DNA from: Falsiphaeobacter marinintestinus
Lineage (GTDB): Bacteria > Pseudomonadota > Alphaproteobacteria > Rhodobacterales > Rhodobacteraceae
Length of the DNA: 59,255 nt
NCBI RefSeq assembly: GCF_007923355.1
Contig: NZ_VOGO01000019.1
Span: 1 to 59,255, forward strand
Reading direction: 5' to 3'
Positions 34,811 to 44,464 of the stretch are shown piece after piece; the stretch's first letter is position 1, and every line of letters begins with the position of its first letter. A program made the translations under genes and the position numbers. The notes beneath the pieces are model-generated. The model searched no databases, was not told the DNA's origin, and worked only from the letters and a program-made list of their open reading frames with translations.

Positions 34811-35695
34811 ATGACATTTACCCGCCTCACGCCCAATGACGATGCGATCACGCTAGCCCGGATGCCGTCCTGGGTCACCTCTGCGCGCGCCGAAACCCCT
34901 GAAGATGTTGCGTTTTTGTCGGGTGCTGCCCTGAGCAATCTGCATGTTGTGCTTGCGGGCGATCAGGTTCCCAAGCCCTTGCTGCGGGATCGCCTTGCCT
35001 TGCGGGCGGCAGAGGCCTGCATGGTGTTCTCGGGGCGACAAGAACGGGCCGGGGATTTGCGTGACACCTTTCACCTGCTGCGTCCCGGTGATCTGCCCGG
35101 CCCGGCCGGGGAAACCTATCTGCAATGGCGGCGAGCGGCGGAGAGAACGGTGTCCGTCAAGTCGCTGCACGGCGCGTTGGCCAACGTCGATGCGACGCAA
35201 ATCGCAGCGTGGCTGGATACGGGGCAAGGGGGGCCGGTCACGCGGGCGGCGGCGGTATTCGAAACCGTTGTGTCAGACGCACCCCGGTCGGAAGGTGCCG
35301 CATTGATCCTGGCGGATGCGGTGCTGGCGCGGGCCTTGGGATGGGGCCACATGGTGCCCATTCTGGCGGCGGGCCTGAAGCGCGCGGACCTCGGCAAGCG
35401 CAGAGCAGATTTGCGGCAGGCCTGCCACCGTGCGGTGACCGCCTCGGCCGCCGAGGTTGTGCGCCAGGCCTCTGATCTGGCACGACGCGCCGCGCATTTG
35501 AACGCAGTCGCGCCGAAATTGCGCGCGAAGGGGGCAGGGGAGGCGGTCGAAATCTTTTTGTCCCAAGACGCGGTGGCCCCGTCGGCCCTGCCGCTGCCGG
35601 ATCGGGCCGCGCGCCGGCTGTGCGATCGGCTGGTCGACCTTGGCGCGGTGCGCGAGTTGACCGGGCGTGACACGTTTCGGCTGTACGGGCTTTAG
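34811..35695 (+). CDS. DUF1403 family protein, 294 aa
   Basis: Matches DUF1403 (PF07183), a family of unknown function common on rhizobial and roseobacter plasmids. Visible features are MPSWVTSARAETPEDVAFLSG near the start, a basic helical middle and DRAARRLCDRLVDLGAVREL near the end. It is all-helical, soluble, and has no catalytic motif I can point to. It lies two bases before the ScpB-like gene, so the two are one operon, divergent from the recombinase. The linkage suggests a role in plasmid recombination or segregation. Confidence 0.82.
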   Translation: MTFTRLTPNDDAITLARMPSWVTSARAETPEDVAFLSGAALSNLHVVLAGDQVPKPLLRDRLALRAAEACMVFSGRQERAGDLRDTFHLLRPGDLPGPAGETYLQWRRAAERTVSVKSLHGALANVDATQIAAWLDTGQGGPVTRAAAVFETVVSDAPRSEGAALILADAVLARALGWGHMVPILAAGLKRADLGKRRADLRQACHRAVTASAAEVVRQASDLARRAAHLNAVAPKLRAKGAGEAVEIFLSQDAVAPSALPLPDRAARRLCDRLVDLGAVRELTGRDTFRLYGL

Positions 35696-35697
35696 AG

Positions 35698-36291
35698 ATG
35701 GCGAAGGGTCGAACTGAACCGGGACTTGACCGAGAGCTGTCTCACCTGCCGCCCGAGGGGCGCTGGCGCGAATGGATGCGGCGGATTGAGGCGGTTCTGT
35801 TTGCCAGCGCGTCGCCCGTCGCGCGGGATGATCTGGCGCGTGTGGTCGGGCAGGGGGCGTCGGTTGACCTTCTGATCGAAGACCTCGCCGCTGATCTGGA
35901 GGGGCGATCTTTTGAGGTGGCGCAGGTCTCGGACGGGTGGATATTGCGCACCCGGCCCACCTATGCCCCGGCGATCCGGGCGGCGGCGGATGTGGACGAC
36001 CAGCTGCTGGACCTGAATGAGTTCGACGTCGCGGTGCTGGCCGCCATCGCCTATTCCCAGCCGATCACCCGCGACGGGTTGAAGGGGATTTTCGGCAAGG
36101 ACATCAGCCGCGACCTGATCGGGCGATTGCATGCCCGTGGCTTGATCGGGACCGGCCCGCGCAGCCCCCGCCGCGGCGCGCCCTATACCTTTGTCACCAC
36201 CGAGGCGTTCCTTGTCGCATTCGGGTTGCAAAGCCTGCGCGACCTGCCGGATCGCGAGCACCTGGAAGACGCGGGCCTGGGCGCCGCTTAG
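35698..36291 (+). CDS. ScpB-like protein (SMC-Scp complex subunit B family), 197 aa
   Basis: Resembles ScpB, the winged-helix kleisin-binding subunit of the SMC condensin complex. RRIEAVLFASASPVARDDLA is the family's first helix region, and LDLNEFDVAVLAAIAYSQPI then TRDGLKGIFGKDISRDLIGR form the second winged helix. Length is normal (180-240). No smc or scpA gene is in the window, so this is a plasmid paralogue that either serves the chromosomal complex or has a different partner, perhaps the DUF1403 protein two bases upstream. Confidence 0.85.
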   Translation: MAKGRTEPGLDRELSHLPPEGRWREWMRRIEAVLFASASPVARDDLARVVGQGASVDLLIEDLAADLEGRSFEVAQVSDGWILRTRPTYAPAIRAAADVDDQLLDLNEFDVAVLAAIAYSQPITRDGLKGIFGKDISRDLIGRLHARGLIGTGPRSPRRGAPYTFVTTEAFLVAFGLQSLRDLPDREHLEDAGLGAA

Positions 36292-36587
36292 GGCCCCCCT
36301 CCGTCGCCTGACGCCGGGGTCGTCCGACAAGGCCGCCGAAAGAGATGCGTCAGACTGGACTGGATCACGCCAGAATGTTCGTCGCCAGTTGAAATCGATT
36401 TCTTGCCGGCTCCTCCCATTACTCCTTCCAAAAGAAATCAAAACCTGAGGTTTGGTAACCAAATTTCAGACCATTGAGATAACGAGAATCTTGCGCTTGG
36501 TAACCACTTTCCAAGCCGGGGAGATCAAAAAAAGCCAGAATTGGGCTGTTCCATTAACTTGAAGATACAGCTGCTAGATAGTCCTCT
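36292..36587. other. Non-coding spacer with two TTGGTAACCA repeats
   Basis: A 296-base gap between the convergent scpB-like and TPR-GT32 genes. TTGGTAACCA occurs at 36452-36461 (inside the palindrome TTTGGTAACCAAA) and 36497-36506, 45 bases apart, each followed by a related stretch ending in GAGAT. This could be a protein-binding or recombination site for the nearby recombinase. No gene or RNA was recognised. Confidence 0.4.
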
Positions 36588-39080
36588 TCATCCCGTAGCT
36601 TGCCAATTCAACTGGGTTTGTTTGTAGGGGAACGGGCAGTTTGTCGCGAGGCGTTTCAGTATCTCGGATGCGGCGAGGATGTGAATGCCTTCCGGTAAAC
36701 GGGCATGTCCTGAGCGTGCCATGTGTCGCACGACGGAACGCGATAGCGCCCCCGGACCTGTTCGCAGCCATAGAGATTCCGAGGCCCCGCTCAGAATGTC
36801 TCTGGTCGCTTCTTCTGCCACCTGTTGCAGGATCGGGCTGGCGGGTGCAGCTGCGATAAAATTGTTCGCTGTGCTGCCCAACCATTCTTGAAACAGAACG
36901 AGTTTGCTATTCCGGGGCAGAAGCCCGGACAGATCCTCGCGGCAGATATCGTCGGCATCGATCCAGATGCCGCCCTCGTGTCCAAGAACGACAAGACGCA
37001 GCAGGTCGGCCCGCTCTGCCGGATGGCGGGCCAGCATGAACGCCCGGGCCATTTCGGGACTGCCATGAGCCCGGACATAGGCCCGGCCGCTGTCACCATC
37101 GAAACGGTGATATTCAGCCCAGGGATTTCGCCCGGCGACCTGATCCATTGCGGCCTTGAGACCTGCTGTTGGGGGGGCGCCTTCCCAGTACTGAAAAATC
37201 TTTGGCGGGATGAATTTGGAGGACCCCTGATTCGGGTGTTCCGGCGCTTGGGCATCAAGCCGGTTTCCTTGCCGCATCGCGATCAGGATACCAATGGCCA
37301 GCATTGTGTTGCCATCGTTTTCGGCAAAAAGCTTCAGAAGGGTTTCAGGCGCATCTTCAGTCTGCCGGGCCAGACTCGCGGCTTCGGTCATCTGCGGGGC
37401 CAGCAACAGTTCGTTGATTAGCTGGCCTTGAATCCCATCCCGGGCTCTCCACGGTCTGGTTCCGTAAGCACGTTTCAGATGGCTCTCCTTGTTGAGATCA
37501 TCCGTGGCATGCTGGGGGGCGAAGCGAAACAGATGTGCGACGGCCCGTTTGGAATAGGCCATCGCAAAGTTTGGGTCGGCCTGAATGGATTGGTCAAACT
37601 CAGCGATAGCGTTGTCGGGATCAAACCGGGCCAAGCTGACGCAGCCTTTGACATAGGAGACCCTGGCCATCTCATGAGTGGAGCTGGGTGTTAAGGTTGT
37701 CAGAAACTCCTGGGCCTCATCGACGTTTTCCATGTGACAAAGGAATTCGACATACGAACATTTGGCCTTCAAGGTCCCTTCCAGTGCAAGGGCTTTCAGG
37801 GTCTGTCGGGCGGTTGTGAAATCTCCGATTGCCCGGGCAGCCCTGAAGCGGCAATCGATAATGACCTCAGAGTGTGTGATGGAATCTGGAACCGTATCCA
37901 GGATCTTGAGAACTGCGTGCCCCTCGCCGTTCCGTATCATGGCGTCGGATTCCAATTTCCAGGCGCTTAGCATGTCCGGGGCGTCGATGCGGGCGGCTCG
38001 GGCCAGGCGCGCCGACGCGGACATGTCGTCGGCAAAGTTGGCTGCGGCTGCTGCAATGATCAGACGGTTGGGAGACGTGGGAGCCGTTGACAGCTCTTCG
38101 ATCATTTTTTCCAGACCCGCGCGTTCTCTAAGGGCGCGCAAGGCTTTTGCGCGCACCATAAAGTGCTTGTGGTGCAGGGTTTGGTCCTCGGGGGTCTGGT
38201 CGGTCAGGGCGAGGGCCTGTTTCGCGTTGCCTTGGGCCAGAGCCATCTCGGCCCGTTCGACGGCCGCTCTTTCGGGCCACTCGGTGTCGAGCCGGAGCAG
38301 CATTTTGTCCCTGTAGGAACTATTGTCTGTTGCTTGCGCCCAGGACAGCGCAAGACCAAAGGCAAAGGGTTTGTTTTGCGCAATCGTGATGAAATCATCA
38401 AGCGCGGCCTGATTCAGCTGTTCGGGTGCGTCCTGAATGACCAACGATAGAAGGGTGCCTCGTACCTGTGGGACACCGGGGGCCACGTTCCAACTGTTTT
38501 CCAGAATTTTCCTGGCCTGTGCCCGATCACCTTTCGCGGCAAGAAGCTTGGACAGTTCAATAGCCGCACCGGAATGATCGGGCTTCAGATCCAGAATTTT
38601 GCGATAACTATCGGCGGCGCCTTCGAGGTCTTGTTGTATTTTTGCCATAGACGCCGCAGCCTCGAATTTTTTGATCCCATCGGGCAGGGCGTCAACATGT
38701 TGTGCGGCAATATCAAGTCCTTGGGTATGCTGGGCATCAATACAGATATTGATCCATTTCAGCAGGAAATTCGGATCGGCCTTGTGGGTGTCTGGCAGCG
38801 CGGCGAAAATCTCTATGGCAGCGTCAAAGTCATTCTGAGCCAGATTTATTTCCACTGGCCAAAGTTTGCGCAGCGGATGTTGGGGAAAGCGTGATGCAAG
38901 TTGGTTCAAGGCCAGTTCTGCACCCTCGATAATTCCCAAGTGCATGGCCGCATTGTAATGCAGAACAACACTGCGCAGGGTTTCTGTGTCTAAAATGCTG
39001 TTTTCTTGAATCTGTTCAAAAACTTCAGCGGATGGAGCCTGCCAGAACCGCTGCGCGAGCGAATTGACGTGGTCGGTCAA
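36588..39080 (-). CDS. TPR protein with C-terminal GT32-type glycosyltransferase domain, 830 aa
   Basis: Residues about 60-540 are helical tetratricopeptide-like repeats (ALNQLASRFPQHPLRKLWPV, AIEFDQSIQ-type units such as NAIAEFDQSIQADPNFAMAY). Residues about 640-800 are a DXD-containing family 32 domain: KIFQYWEGAPPTAGLKAAM, HPAERADLLRLVVLGHEGG and IWIDADDICREDLSG, where Asp-x-Asp binds metal and nucleotide sugar. The start is TTG, supported by CAGGAG 10 bases upstream. It follows fcl on the same strand but a terminator intervenes. The TPR part may scaffold the transferase on other assembly proteins. Donor unknown. Confidence 0.82.
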   Translation of the reverse strand: MTDHVNSLAQRFWQAPSAEVFEQIQENSILDTETLRSVVLHYNAAMHLGIIEGAELALNQLASRFPQHPLRKLWPVEINLAQNDFDAAIEIFAALPDTHKADPNFLLKWINICIDAQHTQGLDIAAQHVDALPDGIKKFEAAASMAKIQQDLEGAADSYRKILDLKPDHSGAAIELSKLLAAKGDRAQARKILENSWNVAPGVPQVRGTLLSLVIQDAPEQLNQAALDDFITIAQNKPFAFGLALSWAQATDNSSYRDKMLLRLDTEWPERAAVERAEMALAQGNAKQALALTDQTPEDQTLHHKHFMVRAKALRALRERAGLEKMIEELSTAPTSPNRLIIAAAAANFADDMSASARLARAARIDAPDMLSAWKLESDAMIRNGEGHAVLKILDTVPDSITHSEVIIDCRFRAARAIGDFTTARQTLKALALEGTLKAKCSYVEFLCHMENVDEAQEFLTTLTPSSTHEMARVSYVKGCVSLARFDPDNAIAEFDQSIQADPNFAMAYSKRAVAHLFRFAPQHATDDLNKESHLKRAYGTRPWRARDGIQGQLINELLLAPQMTEAASLARQTEDAPETLLKLFAENDGNTMLAIGILIAMRQGNRLDAQAPEHPNQGSSKFIPPKIFQYWEGAPPTAGLKAAMDQVAGRNPWAEYHRFDGDSGRAYVRAHGSPEMARAFMLARHPAERADLLRLVVLGHEGGIWIDADDICREDLSGLLPRNSKLVLFQEWLGSTANNFIAAAPASPILQQVAEEATRDILSGASESLWLRTGPGALSRSVVRHMARSGHARLPEGIHILAASEILKRLATNCPFPYKQTQLNWQATG

Positions 39081-39125
39081 GAAAAGACACTCCTGGTGAA
39101 ATTAATGTGATCCCAAAGCGGCGAG

Positions 39126-39148
39126 AAAAACGCCTGCCCCCGGCAGGC
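39126..39148 (-). terminator. Rho-independent terminator of the gmd-fcl operon
   Basis: GCCTGCC (39132-39138) and GGCAGGC (39142-39148) form a 7-bp GC stem with a 3-base loop. Read on the minus strand it is followed by GTTTTTCTC. It stands about 150 bases after the fcl stop and before the TPR-GT32 gene. Confidence 0.7.
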
Positions 39149-39298
39149 TATACCGGGCCGCGTTGAGCTTCCATGCAAAAGATGGATCAGATATTCTCTG
39201 TTGTCTGCGATGCGGCATAGGGGGCAGGCTTGGGCTCCCGAACAGATTATCGAGCCGTCAGGGCGCGGGTGTTTTCCCGCAGGCGGGGGTGGTGCAGA

Positions 39299-40231
39299 CT
39301 ACAGACTTTCAAGATAATGCGCATAGGCATGCGCGATGCCGTCTTTCAGCGGTCGTGCATCATTCCAGCCCAGATCATGCAGGCGGGCTGAATCCATCAG
39401 CTTGCGTGGGGTGCCGTCGGGTTTGGTGGCGTCAAAGGTCAGATCGGCCTGATAACCGACAACCTCGGCGATGGTTTCGGCCAGTTCGCGGATCGTGACT
39501 TCGACTCCTGATCCGACGTTCAGCGGGATCTCGTCGGAATAGTCTTTCAGCAAGAACACCAGCGCATCGGCCAGATCGTCGACATGCAGGAATTCGCGCA
39601 GCGGCGTGCCTGACCCCCAGAGTTCGACCGACGGCGCGCCCGCCTCTTTTGCCTCGTGAAACTTTCGGATCAGGGCGGGCAGCACGTGAGAGGTCTGCAG
39701 ATCGTAATTGTCGCCGGGGCCATACAGGTTCGTGGGCTGGGCCGAGATGAAATCGGCGCCGTATTGTTTGCGATAGGCCTGACACAGCTTGATGCCGGCG
39801 ATCTTGGCGATCGCGTACCATTCATTGGTGGGCTCCAGCGGGCCGGTCAAAAGCGCATCTTCTGAAATCGGCTGATCGGCCAGCTTGGGATAGATGCAGG
39901 ACGACCCAAGGAACAACAGCTTTTCCACGCCCACGTCATGGGCCGCGCGGATGATGTTGGCCTCGATCATCAGGTTGTCATAAAGAAAATCGACCGGATA
40001 GCTGTTGTTGGCCAGAATGCCGCCAACGCGGGCGGCGCAGAGCACCACCGCGTCGGGCTTTTCCGCCGCCATCCAGTCGGCCACGGCCTGCTGGTTGATC
40101 AGATCGACCACGTCGCGTCCGGCCGTGATCACGTCGCAGGGCTCTCGTTCCAGTCGGCGTACCACGGCACCGCCCACCATGCCGCGATGGCCCGCGACCC
40201 AGACGCGTTTGCCGGTCAGATCATAGCTCAT
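39299..40231 (-). CDS. fcl: GDP-L-fucose synthase
   Basis: Makes GDP-L-fucose from GDP-4-keto-6-deoxymannose by 3,5-epimerisation and NADPH reduction. It has 310 residues (usual 310-320). [19 protein letters not shown] binds [16 protein letters not shown] holds the Ser/Cys pair (Ser110-111, Cys112) and [11 protein letters not shown] carries Tyr139/Lys143. [13 protein letters not shown] is another family signature. It begins four bases after the gmd stop, so the two form one operon. Confidence 0.96.
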   Translation of the reverse strand: MSYDLTGKRVWVAGHRGMVGGAVVRRLEREPCDVITAGRDVVDLINQQAVADWMAAEKPDAVVLCAARVGGILANNSYPVDFLYDNLMIEANIIRAAHDVGVEKLLFLGSSCIYPKLADQPISEDALLTGPLEPTNEWYAIAKIAGIKLCQAYRKQYGADFISAQPTNLYGPGDNYDLQTSHVLPALIRKFHEAKEAGAPSVELWGSGTPLREFLHVDDLADALVFLLKDYSDEIPLNVGSGVEVTIRELAETIAEVVGYQADLTFDATKPDGTPRKLMDSARLHDLGWNDARPLKDGIAHAYAHYLESL

Positions 40232-40235
40232 GGCC

Positions 40236-41300
40236 TTACCCCTCGCGATCGCGGCGCTGACGTTCCTGCGCCACCACGCCCAGATCCGAGCGGACCATTT
40301 CCGACACCATGTCGGCCAGCGACGCGGTATGGGTCCAGCCCAGCTTTTCGCGCGCCTTGCTGGGATCCCCGATCAGCAGGTCGACTTCAGTGGGGCGGAA
40401 ATAACGTGGATCAACTTCGACGAGGCTGCGGTTGGTGCCGACCTCATATCCCTTTTCATCGGCCCCCTCGCCTTTCCAGTCGAGCTTGATCCCAACCTCG
40501 GCAAAGGCGGCATCGACAAAGCTGCGCACGGTGTGGGTTTCGCCGGTGGCCAGCACAAAATCATCCGGGGTATCGTGCTGGACGATGCGCCACATGCCTT
40601 CGACATAGTCCCGTGCATGGCCCCAGTCGCGCCGCGCATCCAGATTACCCAGATAAAGGGTGTCCTGCAGGCCAAGGCTGATCGCGGCGGCCGCGCGGGT
40701 GATCTTGCGGGTGACAAAGGTTTCGCCGCGCAGCGGGCTTTCATGGTTGAACAGGATGCCGTTGGAGGCATGCATGCCGTACGCTTCGCGATAGTTCACC
40801 GTGATCCAATAGGCATAAAGCTTGGCGGCGGCATAGGGCGAGCGTGGATAGAACGGCGTGGTTTCGGATTGTGGCACTTCCTGCACCAAACCGTACAATT
40901 CCGAGGTCGAGGCCTGATAGAACCGGGTGGTCTTTTCCAGCCCCAGAATACGGATCGCCTCCAACATGCGCAGCGTGCCGATGCCATCGGCATTGGCGGT
41001 GTATTCGGGCGTGTCGAAACTGACCTGCACGTGGCTTTGCGCGGCCAGGTTATACAGTTCGTCAGGCTGCACTTCCTGGATCAGGCGGATCAGGTTGGTG
41101 CTGTCGCTCAGATCGCCATAATGCAGATGGAAGCGACGACCGGTTTCATGCGGGTCCTGATACAGATGGTCGATCCGCGCGGTATTGAACGAGGACGAGC
41201 GCCGCTTGATCCCGTGTACCTCGTACCCTTTGGCCAGCAGAAGTTCGGCCAGATAAGCTCCGTCCTGTCCCGTGATCCCTGAAATCAATGCCCGTTTCAT
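40236..41300 (-). CDS. gmd: GDP-mannose 4,6-dehydratase
   Basis: First committed step to GDP-L-fucose: GDP-mannose to GDP-4-keto-6-deoxymannose. It has 354 residues. [19 protein letters not shown] is the NADP site, [18 protein letters not shown] the tetramer-interface loop, and [20 protein letters not shown] with [11 protein letters not shown] the active site. GDP-mannose comes from manC at 46.8-48.3 kb. MKRALIS at 41300 is the start; the frame stays open to 41531 but without family similarity. Confidence 0.97.
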   Translation of the reverse strand: MKRALISGITGQDGAYLAELLLAKGYEVHGIKRRSSSFNTARIDHLYQDPHETGRRFHLHYGDLSDSTNLIRLIQEVQPDELYNLAAQSHVQVSFDTPEYTANADGIGTLRMLEAIRILGLEKTTRFYQASTSELYGLVQEVPQSETTPFYPRSPYAAAKLYAYWITVNYREAYGMHASNGILFNHESPLRGETFVTRKITRAAAAISLGLQDTLYLGNLDARRDWGHARDYVEGMWRIVQHDTPDDFVLATGETHTVRSFVDAAFAEVGIKLDWKGEGADEKGYEVGTNRSLVEVDPRYFRPTEVDLLIGDPSKAREKLGWTHTASLADMVSEMVRSDLGVVAQERQRRDREG

Positions 41301-41601
41301 GAAATGCCTACTCTCTTCATTCCTGTCACCCTGTTGGGATTGGGGGCATTTCGAAGGAAATACAAGGACCAAGCAAGGGGCTTTGATCGGGAAACTGAAT
41401 GTTTTCTTCGGTATGACAGAAGACGTATCGGTTCTGGCGGTGCGGTCCCGCGCCTTTTGAACCAGTCTGATGAGCTTGAGAAGGGCATCTTTGAGCCGTC
41501 CTTCGAGCGTCGTCATCAACGCTGGTCTCATGAGCTTTGATGTTTTAGATCGAACAGGTGGGCTGCAGCCCGAACACCAAGACTTAAGTGAAGAGGTTGC
41601 A
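41301..41601. promoter_or_regulatory. Divergent intergenic region, gmd versus repeat-only protein
   Basis: About 300 bases upstream of both gmd (minus) and the repeat-only protein (plus). It must hold promoters for both, but I see no unambiguous -35/-10 pair and no convincing operator. The plus-strand frame extends back to 41530 and 41470, so if an earlier start is used part of this is coding. Confidence 0.4.
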
Positions 41602-42666
41602 ATGCTGCTTCTAGATAAACTGGAAATTCTTACTGAGATGCCAGATGACGCATCTCGGTTGCGTTTTCTTGAAACGCTTCAAGCGCATTTTGATGCTGAA
41701 TTCTATCTGGACAAATACCCGGATGTTCTGGCGGCCGGGCTGGATCCGATGGGGCATTATGTCAGGTCGGGTTGGCGGGAAGGCCGCGAGCCAAACCCGG
41801 AGTTCTCGACGCGTTCCTATCTGGACGCAAATCCGGATGTGGCCGAGGCCGGCGTCAACCCGTTCCTGCACTATGTCTCAATGATCTGCTCGAACACTGA
41901 TGTTACAGCATCTTCTGACGAGACAGGCCCGGTGGTCGAGACCTCCGATCCTCTGGAGGTTTCTCCTTCCAGCGCAGACGCCTCACCTGAAGCGCCCGTT
42001 TCTGCAGCGGGGGCCTTATCCGGGGACGTCCTGCTTAATGATGATATGGCTGAAGAAATCGAGCGGATCCGCAGCGCCTTTGACGCCAAATTCTACCTGT
42101 TCAAGAACCCTGGCGTGGCCGAGGCCGGGGGGGACCCGGTCGAGCATTATGCCCGGTTCGGTTGGAAGGAAGGCCGCGATCCGAGCCCGGATTTTTCGAC
42201 GCGCGCTTATCTGGAGGCCAATCCGGATGTGGCCGAGGCCGGTGTCAATCCGCTCCTGCACTATGTTCTCATGGTCTGGTCACCAGACGAAGCCACCACA
42301 CCCTCCGAAGCTGAAGAGCCCATGCTTGCAAGCGTCGCGCATGAGGCGCCCGCTTCTGTTGATATGGACATCTCAGCTGAGGCCGCGCAGGATGATAATA
42401 TGATTGCGGAAATCGACCGGATCCGCAGCGCATTCGACACCGAATTCTATCTGTTCAAGAACCCCGGCGTGGCCGAGGCCGGGGGGGATCCGGTCGAGCA
42501 TTATGCCCGGTTCGGTTGGAAGGAAGGCCGCGATCCGAGCCCGGAGTTTTCGACCCTGTATTATTTGCAAGCTAACCCGGATGTGGCCGCGACAGGGCGA
42601 AACCCGTTCCTGCATTATGTTGTGAACGGTCAAAAGGAAGGGCGCAGGGGCAAGGCGGACGGCTGA
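41602..42666 (+). CDS. Repeat-only protein sharing the 'FYL..PDVAEAG' repeats of the giant glycosyltransferase, about 354 aa
   Basis: No catalytic domain is visible. The protein is three copies of the repeat also seen in the glycosyltransferase at 7031-11398: [20 protein letters not shown], then [20 protein letters not shown] twice, each with [13 protein letters not shown] and [15 protein letters not shown], separated by acidic, Ser/Pro-rich linkers. The last ends [20 protein letters not shown] 41602 has AGAGG 6 bases upstream; ATG 41530 is in frame but lacks a ribosome site. It may dock onto the same partner as the enzyme's repeats and act as a scaffold or competitor. Function unknown. Confidence 0.78.
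   Translation: MLLLDKLEILTEMPDDASRLRFLETLQAHFDAEFYLDKYPDVLAAGLDPMGHYVRSGWREGREPNPEFSTRSYLDANPDVAEAGVNPFLHYVSMICSNTDVTASSDETGPVVETSDPLEVSPSSADASPEAPVSAAGALSGDVLLNDDMAEEIERIRSAFDAKFYLFKNPGVAEAGGDPVEHYARFGWKEGRDPSPDFSTRAYLEANPDVAEAGVNPLLHYVLMVWSPDEATTPSEAEEPMLASVAHEAPASVDMDISAEAAQDDNMIAEIDRIRSAFDTEFYLFKNPGVAEAGGDPVEHYARFGWKEGRDPSPEFSTLYYLQANPDVAATGRNPFLHYVVNGQKEGRRGKADG
42061..42553 (+). repeat. Near-identical DNA repeats inside the repeat-only gene
   Basis: Segments 42061-42199 and 42415-42553 (139 bases, starts 354 bases apart) are nearly identical, differing at roughly a dozen positions by eye. They code protein repeats 2 and 3. Repeat number could change in frame by recombination. Confidence 0.8.
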
Positions 42667-42811
42667 TGGGCCTGAGTGCCCGGTAGGGTGGCACACAACA
42701 GGCACATGTTTCCAAAACAGACATGCGTGTCATCGTGACCAGAGCGTGATATCGCCTTTCCACGCAATTTTGCCCCGGATACCATGTGTTCCGGTATCGA
42801 GTGATTAGGAC

Positions 42812-43543
42812 ATGACCCGCACCATTCTTTTGCATTATCATCTGTTCAAGAATGCCGGAAGTTCTCTGGATTACATTCTGAAGGCCAACTTTGGGGATCT
42901 TTGGGTCACACGGGAATTTTCGACAGAAACCCGGGACAATTCCGCCCAGATAGCGGCCTGGATCGAGGCCACGCCCGAGGCGGTGGCCTATTCCACCCAT
43001 ACGGCCGTGGGGCCGATCCCGCAGATTCCCGGCGTGCGGGTACTGACCGTGATGATGTTGCGTGATCCGGTGGCGCGGATCCGCTCTGCCTATCGGTTCG
43101 AGGTGACCCAGCAATCTGACAGCTGGGGCGCGCAACTGGCCAAGGCACATGACCTTGAGGGCTATGTCGAGGCGCGACTGGCCCGCACGGGTGACCGGCA
43201 ATGTCGCAATTTTCAGACCAACCGCCTGGCAATGATGATACCGGATCTGGGTGGTGAGCGGGTTCGGGCGTTGGTCGCATTGCGATGCTTGTCGGTGATT
43301 GGCATGGTCGAGGATTTCGAGGGTACGCTCAGGCGGCTTGAAGCCGTGATGTGTCCCTATTTCCCGGAATTTCACGCCGAAACCGTTCGGACCAACACCA
43401 CGCAGACCCGCCCCGAAACCGACGCGGATGCGCGGGTGAATGCGCGACTGGAAGAGGCCAATCGGGACGATCTGGCCATTCTGGATGCTGCGCGGATCCT
43501 GATCGCGCGTCAGGCGTCCCGGTCGCAGGCCGCCGGAGGTTAG
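42812..43543 (+). CDS. Sulfotransferase family protein, 243 aa
   Basis: A sulfotransferase family 2-like protein. ILLHYHLFKNAGSSLDYILK near residues 5-24 is the phosphosulfate loop, where the usual Thr/Gly is replaced by LFKNAGSS. LTVMMLRDPVARIRSAYRF near residue 78 is the 3'-phosphate motif with Arg and Ser. It stands 145 bases after the repeat-only gene and before another sulfotransferase on the same strand. Acceptor unknown. Confidence 0.82.
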   Translation: MTRTILLHYHLFKNAGSSLDYILKANFGDLWVTREFSTETRDNSAQIAAWIEATPEAVAYSTHTAVGPIPQIPGVRVLTVMMLRDPVARIRSAYRFEVTQQSDSWGAQLAKAHDLEGYVEARLARTGDRQCRNFQTNRLAMMIPDLGGERVRALVALRCLSVIGMVEDFEGTLRRLEAVMCPYFPEFHAETVRTNTTQTRPETDADARVNARLEEANRDDLAILDAARILIARQASRSQAAGG

Positions 43544-43627
43544 GACCCCCCTTGGGATCCGGGTGCTGGACAAGCCCGGGCAGAGCGGGCAAACCTGCCT
43601 CCAACAGGTTCAGGATATTTGCACAGA

Positions 43628-44455
43628 ATGGATCAGGCGCCTCAGCCTCCAATGGATCAGCCCCGCCCGTCATCGCTGGTTGTGATGATCGGTCCGCCGC
43701 GCAGCGGCACCACGCTGATCGCCAACACCTTCATGTCGCATTCGAAAGTGGCCGGATTGATCGAACCCTGGCACCGCCGCCGCGACGAAGATTATGCGAC
43801 CACAGATCCGGCCCGGCTGATGGCTGAGAATGGGCTGACCCCGTCGCTCGGCCAGCCGCATCTGGCGATCAAGGAGACCACGACGCGGGGCGTCAATGTC
43901 GATCTGTCGCTGAAACTGTTACAGACGGCGGCGGATCAGGGCATCTATCCGGCCCTGATCGTGATCCTGCGCTGCCCATTCGCCGCCTTCCTGTCGCAGG
44001 TCGAAGCCTCGCGCCAGATGTGGCGCGAACAAAAGCTGACCGAGGCGTCGCAAGACACATTGGGGCGCTGGGTCAACGCACAGAGCCGGGCGCTGAAAAA
44101 GATCACCGACAACGCCCGGGTCCAGCACTTTCGCCTGATCAGCTATGAAGCCTTCTGTGCCCATCCCGCTTCCGAGATGGCGCGGCTGATGGCACTGATC
44201 CCCGAACGGCTGGAAGCCGACCAGATGCAACTGCGTCCTCCGGCCGGTCTGGCGGCAGGCGACCCCAAAACACGGGCCAAGGCGGGTCGGATCGAACTGA
44301 CCGACCGCAGCCCTGCGATTGCCGAGCTGATCGAAACCGTGGGCCCCGGCAAGCCGCTCGATTTCTGCCAGCAGTTGCGCAAGATCGTGCTGGATCATGT
44401 CTGCCACGAACCCGACGCTGTGACGCTGGACCGGCTGTCGCGGCTGGTGGCGTAG
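43628..44455 (+). CDS. Sulfotransferase, 275 aa
   Basis: P-loop sulfotransferase. LVVMIGPPRSGTTLIANTFM near residues 18-37 is the phosphosulfate loop and ALIVILRCPFAAFLSQVEAS near residue 115 the 3'-phosphate site. The ATG at 43628 follows AGGATATTTGCACAGA; a TTG three codons upstream is the only earlier in-frame start. The DUF6473 gene begins 9 bases after its stop, so both are probably translated from one message. Confidence 0.85.
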   Translation: MDQAPQPPMDQPRPSSLVVMIGPPRSGTTLIANTFMSHSKVAGLIEPWHRRRDEDYATTDPARLMAENGLTPSLGQPHLAIKETTTRGVNVDLSLKLLQTAADQGIYPALIVILRCPFAAFLSQVEASRQMWREQKLTEASQDTLGRWVNAQSRALKKITDNARVQHFRLISYEAFCAHPASEMARLMALIPERLEADQMQLRPPAGLAAGDPKTRAKAGRIELTDRSPAIAELIETVGPGKPLDFCQQLRKIVLDHVCHEPDAVTLDRLSRLVA

Positions 44456-44464
44456 GGGGCAGAT

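Noticed and set aside
40236-41531. Longer N-terminus for gmd (77 extra residues)
   Set aside because: The extension has no similarity to the family, and MKRALIS at 41300 matches the normal Gmd start.
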